A DNA stretch of 64,000 bases, taken from positions 62,001-126,000 of the forward strand of contig NZ_JAZHRT010000001.1 of NCBI RefSeq assembly GCF_036924535.1, written 5' to 3'. Shown one piece after another: positions 54,476 through 63,455 of this stretch; the first letter of the stretch is position 1; each line of letters begins with the position of its first letter. Source of the stretch: Bradyrhizobium sp. AZCC 2262. GTDB lineage: Bacteria > Pseudomonadota > Alphaproteobacteria > Rhizobiales > Xanthobacteraceae. The notes beneath the pieces were generated by a model. It was not told the origin of the DNA. It did no database searches and saw only the letters and a list, made by a program, of their open reading frames with translations. Made by a program: the position numbers and the translations under genes.

Positions 54476-55177
54476 CTAGCTGGAGGAGGCGGTCTGACGT
54501 ACCACCCGCTTGATCTTGTCGGTCGTGTAGTTTTGCCCGCCGATGGAAAGCAGCGGCGGGGAGGCGGTGAGATCGACTGAATCCACGATGCCCTGGACCT
54601 CGGTGGAAATTGCCACGCTGTTGCCCGAACTGTCCTTGCCGGTGGCGCTCATGGTGTAGGTGCCTGCCGGCCATTGGACGCCGTCATTACCCTTGCCGTC
54701 CCAGACGAAACTGGAATTGCCCTGCTTCAGCGGATACGTCCCGGAAAAGGCGGTCTGGCCCGTCGAACTCGTGATCGTGATCGTCGCGGTGGTGTCTTTC
54801 TCGGTCTGAAAATTCCAGGTCGCCGATGTGTCGAACTGCGCCGTGCTGCCGTCGACGGCGACGTTGTTACCGACATAGACCAGCGCCTGGGTCGACTGCG
54901 CGCTCTTTTCGATATCGATCAGCGACTTCAACTGATCGTTCGATTTGAGCTGCTGCTCGACGCCGGCGAATTGCACGAGCTGCTGGGTGAACTGGTTGGT
55001 GTCGAGCGGATCGAGCGGATTCTGGTTCTGGAGCTGCGTGGTCAGCAGCGTCAGGAAGGTCTGGAAATTGTCCGCAATCCCGGTCGTCGCCGTCGAAGAG
55101 GCGGTGCTGCTGGAGCTGCTGCTGCCGGTCCCGGGCGCAGAGGTGATCGTTGTCGGCATGGTTGCATCGACTGCCAT
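54476..55177 (-). CDS. flgD: Flagellar hook assembly protein FlgD
   Basis: A 233-residue hook-cap protein. The N-terminal part is Ser/Thr-rich; then FQTFLTLLTTQLQNQNPLDPLDTNQFTQQLVQFAGVEQQ, the diagnostic FlgD_N motif (residues about 39-77). The C-terminal half has the FlgD Ig-like pattern with FVWDGKGNDGVQWPAGTYTM near 165. It is 11 bp after fliK on the same strand. Confidence 0.95.
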   Translation of the reverse strand: MAVDATMPTTITSAPGTGSSSSSSTASSTATTGIADNFQTFLTLLTTQLQNQNPLDPLDTNQFTQQLVQFAGVEQQLKSNDQLKSLIDIEKSAQSTQALVYVGNNVAVDGSTAQFDTSATWNFQTEKDTTATITITSSTGQTAFSGTYPLKQGNSSFVWDGKGNDGVQWPAGTYTMSATGKDSSGNSVAISTEVQGIVDSVDLTASPPLLSIGGQNYTTDKIKRVVRQTASSS

Positions 55178-55188
55178 GGTAACCTCCG

Positions 55189-56892
55189 TTAAACCCTGAT
55201 ATCGACGCCGCTGCTCGAACCGAGCATGCGGCCATAGCTGCGGCCCGCGACGACCGCGGGAACGCTGTCCTCCTCGCTGACCACCAGGCGTTGGGCGTTG
55301 GGATTGGACTGGTTGCCGTCGTTCTGCCCCTGCGAGGATTGGTCGCGCAGGCTGAACTGCAATCCGCTATTGCCGGTCGAGAGCCCGGCATTGTCGAGCG
55401 CGCGCTGCAACTGGTTGGCGTCCTGACGCAGCATCGACAGCGTTTCCGGCCGTTCGACCGTCAGATGCGACGTCACCTGGCCGTGGCGATCGATATCGAT
55501 GCGGACATCGATGCGGCCAAGTTCTGCCGGATCGAGCCGGATTTCGAAGCGGGTCTTGCCGCTGTTGGCGGAAGCAGCGATTTCCATCGCGAGTCCGCTC
55601 AGTGGCACCGCGGCGCCAGTGGCTGCGGTAGCAGTGAGCTGGGCGGTGGCTGGCGCGGCGGACGTTTGCTGCGTCTGCATAGCGCTGGGGGCCTGCAGTC
55701 CGTTACCGGAAGAATTGGCCAGCGTTTGGCCGATATCGGCGGCGGCTGAATGCGCGCCGGCGTGGACGGCCGAGGGCGTGACGGAGTTGCCGGGCGCGTC
55801 GGCCTTCACGGCCTCGACCATGCCGTTGTCGATTTTCGGCTTGCCGGCGGCGCCCGTCTGAGGCGTCACGGCGGGAGCGCTGGCGTCTACGACCTGTGTT
55901 GCGGTTGTGGGCGCGTCCGTCGTGTCGGTCGCGCCGTCCTGCTCGCCTACAGTCGTTGCGCCTTCCTTCGCGACGACCGGGTTCTTGAGCTGAACGGTCG
56001 GTTTCGATCCGGCCGGCGTCGCCGCAATCGCGGACGCGGCATTCGCAATACCCGCGGTGACGGTGGTGTTGGCAGAAGTGACTGCGGCGCTAACGGCCTG
56101 GCCGACGGCGCCTTGCGCATTGACCTTGGTGCCGTCGGTCTTGGTGTTCGCGGCTGCAGCCGGCGTTGTATCGGTGCCGGCGCCTTCAGATGCGGGAGAA
56201 GCCGGAGCGGTCTCGCCGGCCAGCGAAGCTGACGCGGCGATGGCCGCGGAGGCGATCGCAAGCGGCGCCGTCGCCTTGTCGGCTGCGGGCGTCGTCGAGG
56301 CCGCCGCTGCCGGCGCTGCGGCTGCGGGATTGGCGACGGCAACGGCGTCAGCCGTTACCACGGCCGTTCCATCCTGCGCCGCCTCGGTCTGATCCTTTGC
56401 CGCAGCGTCATCGCCGGAAGATACCTGGTTGGGTTCATCGGATTTGCCGGACTTCGACGCATCGGCCTTCGATTTGGCCGCGCGGGCCGTGTCGGCCTCT
56501 GCGTCTGCATCTGCTTTGCCGTCGTCGCGTGCCTTGGCCGCGGCGTCGCGGTCGTTGGAATCGTTGCGCGCGGCCTTATCAGATGCGGCCTTGTCCGACG
56601 CGGCGGCGTTGTCGCGCGCACGGTTGTCGGAAGCTGCTTGCGAATCATCGGAGCGGCGCGGGGCGAGCGCTGAGTCCTGGGTGCGGTCCTGGACGCGATC
56701 TTGGACGCGATTGTCGTTGTTGCTGGCGGCCGCATTGCTGTCGACCAGGGCTGCGAAACTGTCGTTTCCGGCGGATTGATCGGAATCGGCCCGTGCGGAC
56801 CTCGCCCGCGCGCCCTGAAACGATGCGTTTGCCAATACTTCTGACGGGACACTGACCACGGGCAACCCTCGCGCTGAAACCTTGGCTACCAT
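55189..56892 (-). CDS. fliK: Flagellar hook-length control protein FliK
   Basis: A 567-residue protein. The N-terminal 370 residues are low-complexity, rich in Ala, Asp, Lys, Thr and Asn, as in many FliK rulers. The C-terminal domain carries the FliK signature: RFEIRLDPAELGRIDVRIDIDRHGQVTSHLTVERPETLSMLRQDANQLQRALDNAGL. FliK measures hook length and switches export substrate from rod/hook to filament. Its position before flgD supports the call. The start at 56892 is reasonable; the unusual composition of the N-terminal part makes exact length less certain. Confidence 0.88.
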   Translation of the reverse strand: MVAKVSARGLPVVSVPSEVLANASFQGARARSARADSDQSAGNDSFAALVDSNAAASNNDNRVQDRVQDRTQDSALAPRRSDDSQAASDNRARDNAAASDKAASDKAARNDSNDRDAAAKARDDGKADADAEADTARAAKSKADASKSGKSDEPNQVSSGDDAAAKDQTEAAQDGTAVVTADAVAVANPAAAAPAAAASTTPAADKATAPLAIASAAIAASASLAGETAPASPASEGAGTDTTPAAAANTKTDGTKVNAQGAVGQAVSAAVTSANTTVTAGIANAASAIAATPAGSKPTVQLKNPVVAKEGATTVGEQDGATDTTDAPTTATQVVDASAPAVTPQTGAAGKPKIDNGMVEAVKADAPGNSVTPSAVHAGAHSAAADIGQTLANSSGNGLQAPSAMQTQQTSAAPATAQLTATAATGAAVPLSGLAMEIAASANSGKTRFEIRLDPAELGRIDVRIDIDRHGQVTSHLTVERPETLSMLRQDANQLQRALDNAGLSTGNSGLQFSLRDQSSQGQNDGNQSNPNAQRLVVSEEDSVPAVVAGRSYGRMLGSSSGVDIRV

Positions 56893-57206
56893 TGAGCAAG
56901 GACCGGGCCATCCGAGGATCGAAAAAATTATCGTTATATTTCAATATGTTAAATCAAAGGTAGGTGAGTCGTGGGAGCACGATCGCGGCCCCCTTTTCTG
57001 CCCGGCGGCAAGATTTGCCGTCTTGGACTGAACCCAAAAGAAAGATCGGGCTGATTGCCTCCCGGGAATACGGCCTATATTAAAGTGTGGCGTCCGATCC
57101 GGCCCGGTGTGGCCGAATGGTGCCATAAGGCCTTATAATAAAAGGCGTTTTAACCCTGGCCGCGAGCCGCGTAGCGCGCTTGCAATTGAAGTCGATGACC
57201 CCTGGC
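56893..57206. other. Divergent intergenic region fliK / mnmA
   Basis: About 310 bases between the minus-strand fliK start and the mnmA start. Sequence is AT-richer than its surroundings near 56930-56960 and 57110-57150, consistent with promoters for both sides. I see no convincing sigma-54 (GG-N10-GC) box with proper context and no named regulator site; an AAGGCCTTATAATAAAAGGC stretch (57127-57146) is a weak hairpin. Confidence 0.4.
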
Positions 57207-58406
57207 ATGAGAAACAGTCTGGATCTCGAAGGTCGTCCGCAGGATACGCGGATCGTTGTCGCCATGTCCGGCGGCGTCGATTCCTCGGTGACGGCTGCCT
57301 TGCTGAAGTCCGAGGGCTACGACGTGGTCGGGATCACGCTGCAGCTTTACGACCATGGCGCGGCCACCCATCGCAAGGGCGCCTGCTGCGCCGGCCGCGA
57401 CATCCACGACGCCCGCAACGTCGCCGAGCGGATCGGCATTCCGCATTACGTGCTCGACTATGAAAGCCGTTTCCGCGAATCCGTGATCGACAATTTTGCC
57501 GACAGCTACGCGCTCGGCGAAACGCCGGTGCCCTGCATCGAGTGCAACCGATCGATCAAGTTTCGCGATCTGCTGGCGACCGCGCGCGAGCTCGGCGCGC
57601 AGGCGCTCGCGACCGGACATTATGTCGCCTCGCGCCGCCTCGCCGACGGATCGCGCGCGCTGGTGTGCGCGGCGGACGCCGATCGCGACCAGAGCTATTT
57701 CTTGTTCGCGACCACGCGCGAGCAGCTCGATTATCTGCGCTTTCCGCTCGGCGACATGACCAAGCCGCAGGCGCGCGAACTGGCGCGGCGCTTCGGCCTC
57801 GAAGTCGCCGACAAGCAGGATAGCCAGGACATCTGTTTCGTGCCGACCGGGCGCTACACCGACATCATCGGCCGCCTGAAGCCGGGCGCGATCGAGCCCG
57901 GCGACATCGTCGATCTCGACGGCCATACAATCGGCAGGCATCAGGGCATCGTTCATTTCACCGTCGGCCAGCGCAAGGGCCTCGGCATCGCCGCCGGCGC
58001 GCCGCTCTATGTCGTCAAGCTCGATGCGGCCAGCCGCCGCGTCGTGGTGGGGCCGCGCGAGGCGCTGCGGATGGATCGCATCCTGTTGCGTGACGTCAAC
58101 TGGATCGGCGACGGGCTGCTGGATCGCGTCATCGGCGACGGCATCGAGATGTTCGTGCGCGTGCGCTCGACACGCGCGCCGCAGCCGGCCTGGTTGCGCT
58201 CGGTCGATGGTACCTATGAGGTCGAACTCGTTGCCGGCGAGGAGGGCGTATCGCCTGGCCAGGCCTGCGTGTTCTACGATGCGCCTGCGGGACAGCCGCG
58301 CGTGCTCGGCGGCGGATTCATCAAGAGCGCGACCGCACGCCATGCGGCGGCGAGGGCAGGGGCGCAGCAAACGGCCGCGCCGCTCGCCGAGGTGATGCGC
58401 AGTTAA
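57207..58406 (+). CDS. mnmA: tRNA-specific 2-thiouridylase MnmA
   Basis: A protein of about 399 residues that thiolates U34 in tRNA-Lys/Glu/Gln. PP-loop [16 protein letters not shown] (about residues 18-33), the catalytic cysteines in [12 protein letters not shown] and [17 protein letters not shown], and QVGRHQGI-like [20 protein letters not shown] are all present. The start [13 protein letters not shown] matches recalled Bradyrhizobium homologues, so 57207 is used instead of ATG 57195 or TTG 57180. The PmtA-like gene follows 21 bp later. Confidence 0.94.
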   Translation: MRNSLDLEGRPQDTRIVVAMSGGVDSSVTAALLKSEGYDVVGITLQLYDHGAATHRKGACCAGRDIHDARNVAERIGIPHYVLDYESRFRESVIDNFADSYALGETPVPCIECNRSIKFRDLLATARELGAQALATGHYVASRRLADGSRALVCAADADRDQSYFLFATTREQLDYLRFPLGDMTKPQARELARRFGLEVADKQDSQDICFVPTGRYTDIIGRLKPGAIEPGDIVDLDGHTIGRHQGIVHFTVGQRKGLGIAAGAPLYVVKLDAASRRVVVGPREALRMDRILLRDVNWIGDGLLDRVIGDGIEMFVRVRSTRAPQPAWLRSVDGTYEVELVAGEEGVSPGQACVFYDAPAGQPRVLGGGFIKSATARHAAARAGAQQTAAPLAEVMRS

Positions 58407-58427
58407 GAAAAAATCGGGGCACAGGGA

Positions 58428-59066
58428 ATGGCTGGGGACATCGACCGCGAGGGGGTCGAAAAGGCTTATGGGCGCTGGGCGCCGGTCTACGATCTCGTGT
58501 TTGGCAAGGTGTTCGATCACGGCCGCCAATCGACCATTGCGGAAGCCGACAAGATCGGCGGGCGCGTTCTCGATGTCGGTGTCGGCACCGGGCTGTCGCT
58601 GTCGGAATATTCGCGCAACACTAAATTATGCGGCGTCGACATTTCCGAGCCGATGCTGCGGCGGGCGCTCAAGCGCGTGCGCACGCTCGGCCTGACCAAT
58701 GTCGAAACGCTGGCGGTGATGGACGCCAAGAACCTGGCGTTCAAGGACTCATATTTCGATGCGGTGGTGGCGCAATATGTCATCACGGCGGTGCCGGATC
58801 CGGAACGCACGCTGGATGATTTCATCCGCGTGCTGAAACCCGGCGGCGAACTCATCCTGGTCAATCACATCGGCGCCGAAAGCGGCCCGCGCCGCATGTT
58901 CGAGCTGGCGTTCGCGCCACTGGCGCGGCGGCTCGGCTGGCGGCCGGAATTCCCGTGGGAACGCCTGACCAACTGGGCCGCCAAACATGGCGGCGTCACC
59001 CTGACCGAGCGTCGGCCGATGCCACCGATGGGGCATTTTTCGCTGATCCGGTTTCGGAAATCGTGA
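58428..59066 (+). CDS. pmtA: Phospholipid N-methyltransferase (PmtA-like, SAM-dependent)
   Basis: A 212-residue class I methyltransferase. AYGRWAPVYDLVFGKVFDHGR near residue 13 is the characteristic start of rhizobial/Rhodobacter-type PmtA, which methylates phosphatidylethanolamine toward phosphatidylcholine. SAM motif I is VLDVGVGTGLSL (about 47-58), motif II-like GVDISEPMLRRA, and FIRVLKPGGELILVNHIGAE follows. The residue pattern RWAPVYD distinguishes this group from ordinary UbiE-type enzymes, but a general methyltransferase cannot be excluded. No signal peptide; acts at the inner membrane surface. Confidence 0.75.
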   Translation: MAGDIDREGVEKAYGRWAPVYDLVFGKVFDHGRQSTIAEADKIGGRVLDVGVGTGLSLSEYSRNTKLCGVDISEPMLRRALKRVRTLGLTNVETLAVMDAKNLAFKDSYFDAVVAQYVITAVPDPERTLDDFIRVLKPGGELILVNHIGAESGPRRMFELAFAPLARRLGWRPEFPWERLTNWAAKHGGVTLTERRPMPPMGHFSLIRFRKS

Positions 59067-59073
59067 AGCGCAT

Positions 59074-59096
59074 CGCGTTTTTGCTTCAAAAACGCG
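59074..59096. terminator. Hairpin after pmtA
   Basis: CGCGTTTTTG (59074-59083) and CAAAAACGCG (59087-59096) form a perfect 10-bp stem with a CTT loop, 8 bp after the pmtA stop. No T-run follows, so it may slow or protect the transcript rather than terminate it. Confidence 0.45.
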
Positions 59097-59157
59097 TCAA
59101 ACCAAGAATGCGACGATCTGATTGCGGAACCTCCGCGGGCGCAGGCCGTTGCCCTGC

Positions 59158-59523
59158 ATGGCAATGAAACGCGCCCTTCTGATCTCCTGTGTGATGATGG
59201 TGGCCGCTGATGTGGCGGGCGCACAGGCACCGCCTGGTCCGACCACACCCCCGGCCCAGACCGCGCCGCCGTCGCCTTCGCGTGCCGCCAGTTGCGCGCC
59301 GATGCAGCCCGCGCCGCACTCCGGCACGGCGGCTCCGGAGGGAACGACCACCGGCCAGCGCGCCGAGCCGCTCGGCGACAAGCTGGCCCGTTCGGACGGC
59401 GTCCTATGCCCGCCCGCCGGCGTCGATCCCGAAATGCACGCGCCTGCGCCTGACACCGGCAAGACGCCCGTGATTCCGCCACCCGGCAGCCCCGGCGGCG
59501 ACCCGACAATCCGGCCGAAATAG
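59158..59523 (+). CDS. Small secreted proline-rich protein
   Basis: About 121 residues: signal peptide MAMKRALLISCVMMVAADVA, then a Pro/Thr/Ala-rich chain with APPGPTTPPAQTAPPSPS and a C-terminal PVIPPPGSPGGDPTIRPK. Two cysteines (AASCAPMQ and DGVLCPPAGVDPEMHAPAP) could pair. No family recognised. ATGs at 59158 and 59164 are both possible. It lies between pmtA and the tRNA-Met promoter. Confidence 0.62.
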   Translation: MAMKRALLISCVMMVAADVAGAQAPPGPTTPPAQTAPPSPSRAASCAPMQPAPHSGTAAPEGTTTGQRAEPLGDKLARSDGVLCPPAGVDPEMHAPAPDTGKTPVIPPPGSPGGDPTIRPK

Positions 59524-59562
59524 CGCTATTTTGCAGATGCTTGGCCAGACCGCCGGCTTTGC

Positions 59563-59592
59563 TTGACAGGTCGGCGAGCCACTCCTTATATG
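59563..59592 (+). promoter_or_regulatory. Sigma-70 promoter of tRNA-Met
   Basis: TTGACA (59563-59568), an 18-bp spacer and TATATG (59587-59592). This near-consensus promoter would start transcription around 59599, about 40 bp before the tRNA 5' end at 59639. Confidence 0.75.
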
Positions 59593-59638
59593 CCGCGCGT
59601 TCGCGAATGCGGCATCGTGTGCCGTGACGGTGAATCGT

Positions 59639-59715
59639 GGCGAGGTAGCTCAGCTGGTTAGAGCACGGGAATCATAATCCTGGGGTCGGGGGTTCGAGTC
59701 CCTCTCTCGCTACCA
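59639..59715 (+). tRNA. tRNA-Met (CAT)
   Basis: A 77-nt cloverleaf. Acceptor GGCGAGG pairs with TCTCGCT (two G-U), D arm GCTC-AGCTGGTTA-GAGC, anticodon stem CGGGA/TCCTG with loop ATCATAA and anticodon CAT at 59673-59675, T arm GGGGG-TTCGAGT-CCCTC, and an encoded CCA end. The acceptor and sequence fit elongator tRNA-Met; tRNA-Ile with lysidine-modified CAT is a possible alternative. Its 3' half is overlapped on the other strand by the end of the serine recombinase gene. Confidence 0.93.
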
Positions 59716-61333
59716 TCTTTCCCCACACTCCTCGAACGTTGTGGGGATAGGCCTGTTCCCCCAGCAGTGCATTCAAGCGTCCCACAATCTCAACCGTGAC
59801 CCCGCCAGGATGGGAGGGGTTCCGAAATACCGTTACCGTCTCGACGAGATCTCTGATTGCTTCCGCTGCCTCAGAATCCCCAGCGTTCACGCCCTTCGAC
59901 AAAGCGTCCTGCAAATGGACGAGCTGTTGTTCATAGCGTGCCAGTACCGCCGGGTGGAGCGAGATAACATCGCTGGCCGCAGGTTCGCCGTCCAACTCCC
60001 TCGCTACCTGCTTTCGCTCTTCGTCCAAGACGCTTGAGCGAGGACCGAGCACTGCGGGGTCACCGTGTCCTTTTGCTATGGCGTCAACGAGCCGGTCAAT
60101 CTCGCGATTGAGTTCGCCGAGACGCAATTCAAGCTGGGTCCGTCTAGCGTTGGCCTTGGCTGAGAGTCGCTTCCGCTCATCGTGATAAGTCCGCACGTAC
60201 TCAGCAATCACCCTCGGATGCCGCATCTCAGCCTCTAGCCCGGCAAGAACTGCACTTTCTACCGTCGTCAGATAGAATGTCTTTGCATCGCGACACATGC
60301 CACTCTCCGTGGCAGCCGAACAACGGATGCGAATGCGCTCCGACTTATCCTTGCCATTTGTTGACATCCCTGCACCGCATGCTCCGCAGCGGAGGAGACC
60401 CGACAGCATGTGGCGCGGCCGCCGCTGTTGGTTCGGATGGGTTTTGCCGCGCTCTTGTTTGCGACTCTGCGCGGCGTCAAATAGCTTTTGCGAAACAACG
60501 CGCAGATCTGGCACGTCTGTGGTCTGCCATTCGTTCTTGGCGTTCGGGCGCGACAGTCGCTTGCCCGTGTCAGGGTCTTTGATCATCCTTACTTTGTTCC
60601 AGATAAGCCGGCCCGCGTAGAGTTCGTTTTGGATTATGCCCGCGCCACGCTGCATGTTGCCATTAATTGTGGAGGCGTTCCATGAGCGCCCGCGTGGCGG
60701 TGATATCCTTTCATTGTTTAGATCGTATGCGATCTTACGAGGTGTCCTTCCAGCAACGTATTCCTCGAAAATACGCCGGACGATTCTAGCTTCAGCTTCG
60801 ACAATGATCCGCTTGCCCTTTTCGCCGACGGCAGGAGCATAGCCATAGGCCTTCCCTCCTGCATTGAGACCTTGGCCGATGCGACCGGCCAAACCTCTGC
60901 GCACCTTGTGGGCATTGTCCTCGCGAAATAGCTGACCCACCAGTCCGCGAAGGCCAACCAAAACTGTGTTCACGACGCCTTCGTGGACAGCGCGTATTTC
61001 AATACCGAGGAAAGAAAGCCGTTTATGGATACCGGCGAGGTCTTCCATGTCGCGCGAGAGGCGATCGAGTGCCTCGACGACCACGACATCGAAAGACCGA
61101 TCTCTGGCTTGATCCAATAGACGAAGCAAGCCACTTCGCCCCATGATGGAGCCGCCTGAACGGGCTCTATCCTCAAACACTTCGATAACGTTTATGCCCT
61201 CGCGCGAGGCGTAGCCCCGACAGAGCGTGATTTGGTCCTCGATCGATCGCTCGTTTTGCAGGTCAGTCGAGAACCGAGCGTAGATCACTCCTTTCTTGAT
61301 TGAACGGTCTGATGCTGGCCTGATCTCGTTCAT
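59672..61333 (-). CDS. Large serine recombinase / site-specific integrase
   Basis: About 553 residues. The resolvase catalytic domain has VIYARFSTDLQNERSIEDQ with the nucleophilic serine, then EVFEDRARSGGSIMGRSGL, VVVVEALDRLSRDMEDLAGI and the REDNAHKVRRGLAGR helix; a recombinase domain (YVAGRTPRKIAYDLNNERI) and a zinc ribbon (LLRCGACGAGMSTNG) follow, then a coiled coil. The ATG at 61333 has GGAAG upstream. The last residues (MVAREGLEPPTPGL) and the stop TGA are encoded by the complement of the tRNA-Met 3' half, the stop falling on the anticodon loop. The enzyme probably integrated an element at this tRNA. Confidence 0.88.
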   Translation of the reverse strand: MNEIRPASDRSIKKGVIYARFSTDLQNERSIEDQITLCRGYASREGINVIEVFEDRARSGGSIMGRSGLLRLLDQARDRSFDVVVVEALDRLSRDMEDLAGIHKRLSFLGIEIRAVHEGVVNTVLVGLRGLVGQLFREDNAHKVRRGLAGRIGQGLNAGGKAYGYAPAVGEKGKRIIVEAEARIVRRIFEEYVAGRTPRKIAYDLNNERISPPRGRSWNASTINGNMQRGAGIIQNELYAGRLIWNKVRMIKDPDTGKRLSRPNAKNEWQTTDVPDLRVVSQKLFDAAQSRKQERGKTHPNQQRRPRHMLSGLLRCGACGAGMSTNGKDKSERIRIRCSAATESGMCRDAKTFYLTTVESAVLAGLEAEMRHPRVIAEYVRTYHDERKRLSAKANARRTQLELRLGELNREIDRLVDAIAKGHGDPAVLGPRSSVLDEERKQVARELDGEPAASDVISLHPAVLARYEQQLVHLQDALSKGVNAGDSEAAEAIRDLVETVTVFRNPSHPGGVTVEIVGRLNALLGEQAYPHNVRGVWGKMVAREGLEPPTPGL

Positions 61334-61908
61334 GGTCTTCCCTTGCCGCTTGGCGTGCCAATGCCCGTGCCAAGCGTAGAATCGCCTCATCCGGAATCGA
61401 CTGCAAGGGCAATTTTTGTGTTCCGCGAGGCACGATCAAACGCCTCGCTGGCAGAAGCGGCGTAGCCTGATCGGTCGATCAAACTCGCGGGCGAACTGAT
61501 GGCAAACGGCACGACCAATATTGATTTCATTTTCAGTCATATGCGAAGCGTGCAACCGCGCGCATTCGGCCGAAAGTTCAGAATCCTTCTTGTCGTAGAA
61601 TCAGAAACCGAGGCGTGCTAATCGGTTGGCCTCCTTTCGATGGTTTCGTAGACCCAAGTCGGCGGTACCGACGAAAGAGCACGAAGATCCAGGCAGCGAA
61701 CATGTTCGGAGAAGAGTTCGAACCTAAAACCAAACCGTTATGAGCGGTGGAACATCGATCGGCTTCGTTGATTTTTCTCCGCCTTGGTTTGCTTTCAAGC
61801 GCGGTTCGTCGTGTTTCGATCGAGTGGTTTCTGGTGCGAAACCGGGGGCATAAGCTGGCAACAAGCCAAGCCTCGATGACCTCTAACCCCTGTGGGTTCT
61901 TGGTTCAT
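61334..61908. other. Intergenic region of the accessory segment, no supportable gene
   Basis: About 575 bases between the recombinase and the decayed binding-protein gene. Short open frames exist (for example 61747-62016 on the plus strand), but none shows motifs or a ribosome-binding site. Base composition is less GC-rich than the core chromosome on the left. No second copy of the tRNA 3' end was seen here or further right in the window. Confidence 0.45.
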
Positions 61909-63059
61909 TCATTTCATCGGGCAGCGGTCGTGATACCGGTCCTGATGCTCTCTGAACACGGTCGCGATGGTCGTGAGGGCGTAACTGCCATCGGCAGTTT
62001 TGACCGCTTCCTGTAGATAGAAATTCTGGATTGGGAAATGGTTGTTGCCGTATTTGTAGGGCCCACCGACCGAAGCGTAGTTGGCCCGCTTCATCTCCGC
62101 GCGCATTTCCTCTTTCTTGCTTACGTCGCCGTTGACCGCGGCGACCGCGCTCGCGATCAGGTTGGCGGCGTCATAGGCCTGTGCCGCGTAGAATGAGGGG
62201 GGCGGCCGTACCTGGTCTTGAAGCCTTCGACGAATTTCTTGTTCGCCTCGTTCGGCAGATCGCTGACCCAGTGCTGCGCACCGGGTACGCCGACCGCGAG
62301 GTCTTTCAGCAACGGCAGCGACAGCGCATCCACGATGAAGGCCGTGTAGAGTGGAATTTGACCCTTTAGCCCGGACATCGAATATTGCGTCATGAACTGG
62401 ACCCCTGCGGCGCCAGGATAGAAGGCGAAGATCGCGTCCGGCTTGGCAGCGCGAGCCTTGGTCAGCTCGGCGGAGAAGTCGAGTTGGTCCGGCCATCGGG
62501 TATATTCTTCGCCGACGACTGTGCCTTTGTAGTTCGCTTTCAATCCGGCGATCACATCCTTGCCAGCGGCGTAATTCGGCGCGATCAAGAACACCGACTT
62601 CACATTCCTTTGGTTGATATAATCGCCGATTGCTTGCGGGACTTGATCGCCCTGCCAGGAGGTGGAGAAGAACCAGGGGGAACAGAGCTCGCCCGCGATC
62701 TGCGAAGGGCCGGCGTTGGCGCTGACAAGGATCGTCTGCGAGTCCACGGCCGACTTCAGCGATGCCAGCAAAACGTGTGACATCATATAGCCCGCCAGGA
62801 AGTTGACGCCGTCAGACTGAACGAGCTTGTCGGTCTTCTGCTTTCCCTGGTCGGCCTTTAGCGCATCGTCTTCGTAAATCACGCGGACGTTCCTGCCACC
62901 CATCTTGCGGCCCATGTGGTCGAGCGCGAGTTCGAAGGCGTCGCGCATGTCGTTGCCGACAACCGCCTGGGGACCGCTAAACGTGGTCACAAAGCCGATC
63001 TTTATGTCCTGTGCCCGTGCGCCAGTCATCGTCAGAAGCACAATCGCGACCGCAGTCAA
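61909..63059 (-). pseudogene. ABC transporter substrate-binding protein (livJ-type), frameshifted and without native start
   Basis: The first part (63059 to about 62200) reads as a branched-chain amino-acid-type binding protein: QDIKIGFVTTFSGPQAVVGNDMRDAFELAL, then LVQSDGVNFLAGYMMSHVLLAS and FSAELTKARAAKPDAIFAFYPG. At a run of six C on the minus strand (complement of 62197-62202) the frame shifts, and the C-terminal part continues in another frame as SFYAAQAYDAANLIASAVAAV to DRCPMK. One C more would restore RPPSFYAAQ. Upstream, the signal peptide (TAVAIVLLTMTGARA) lacks its own start codon and joins directly to the truncated HxlR gene. A sequencing error in the C-run could mimic the frameshift, but not the lost start. 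Confidence 0.75.
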
Positions 63060-63252
63060 GCTCGCGAAGCTGACGCGTCAGCATGCGCTGCGTAATCCGC
63101 GATAGCCGTCGCCCGAGCTCATTGAAGCGGATGGTATCTCCGAGGAGATGATAGAGGATCACGGCTTTCCACTTGCCGTCGATCAAATCGAGCGTCGCTT
63201 CGACGGGACAGCCAGCCGCGCAATCATAACTCTTTGTATCAAGCCTCTTCAT
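63058..63252 (-). pseudogene. HxlR family regulator, truncated (N-terminal half only)
   Basis: The intact part starts MKRLDTKSYDCAAGCPVEAT and continues DLIDGKWKAVILYHLLGDTIRFNELGRRLSRITQRMLTRQLREL, the winged-helix of the HxlR family, including the N-terminal cysteine pair. Normal HxlR proteins continue with E-x-D-G-L-V and about 45 more residues. Here the sequence changes right after RELD into the binding-protein signal-peptide region in a different frame, giving a nonsense tail to 62977. AGGGAGTG lies before the ATG. The regulator is probably not functional, or works as a shortened DNA-binding fragment. Confidence 0.72.
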
Positions 63253-63455
63253 GGTTCACTCCCTGATATTACCGGACATTTCTGTGCGTAATTGTCAGCG
63301 CCGAAGTTAGCGCGCAACGTTGCTCCTGCAAAGCCGAACCTCGCAAAAGTTGCTGCACCCGGTGACAGCTGGTCCGGCTGGAAATTCCTCGGTCGCTGCC
63401 GACGCAGATCGGGACGACTTGAAGGATGGATGCAAGAACACATGGAGGAGACCAC

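Noticed and set aside
55560..56892. fliK N-terminal region as a separate gene
   Set aside because: Ala/Asp/Lys-rich low complexity is normal for FliK rulers, and the frame continues unbroken into the conserved C-terminal domain.
61747..62016. Possible 89-residue protein in the accessory gap
   Set aside because: No ribosome-binding site, overlaps the 3' end of the decayed binding-protein gene, no motif.
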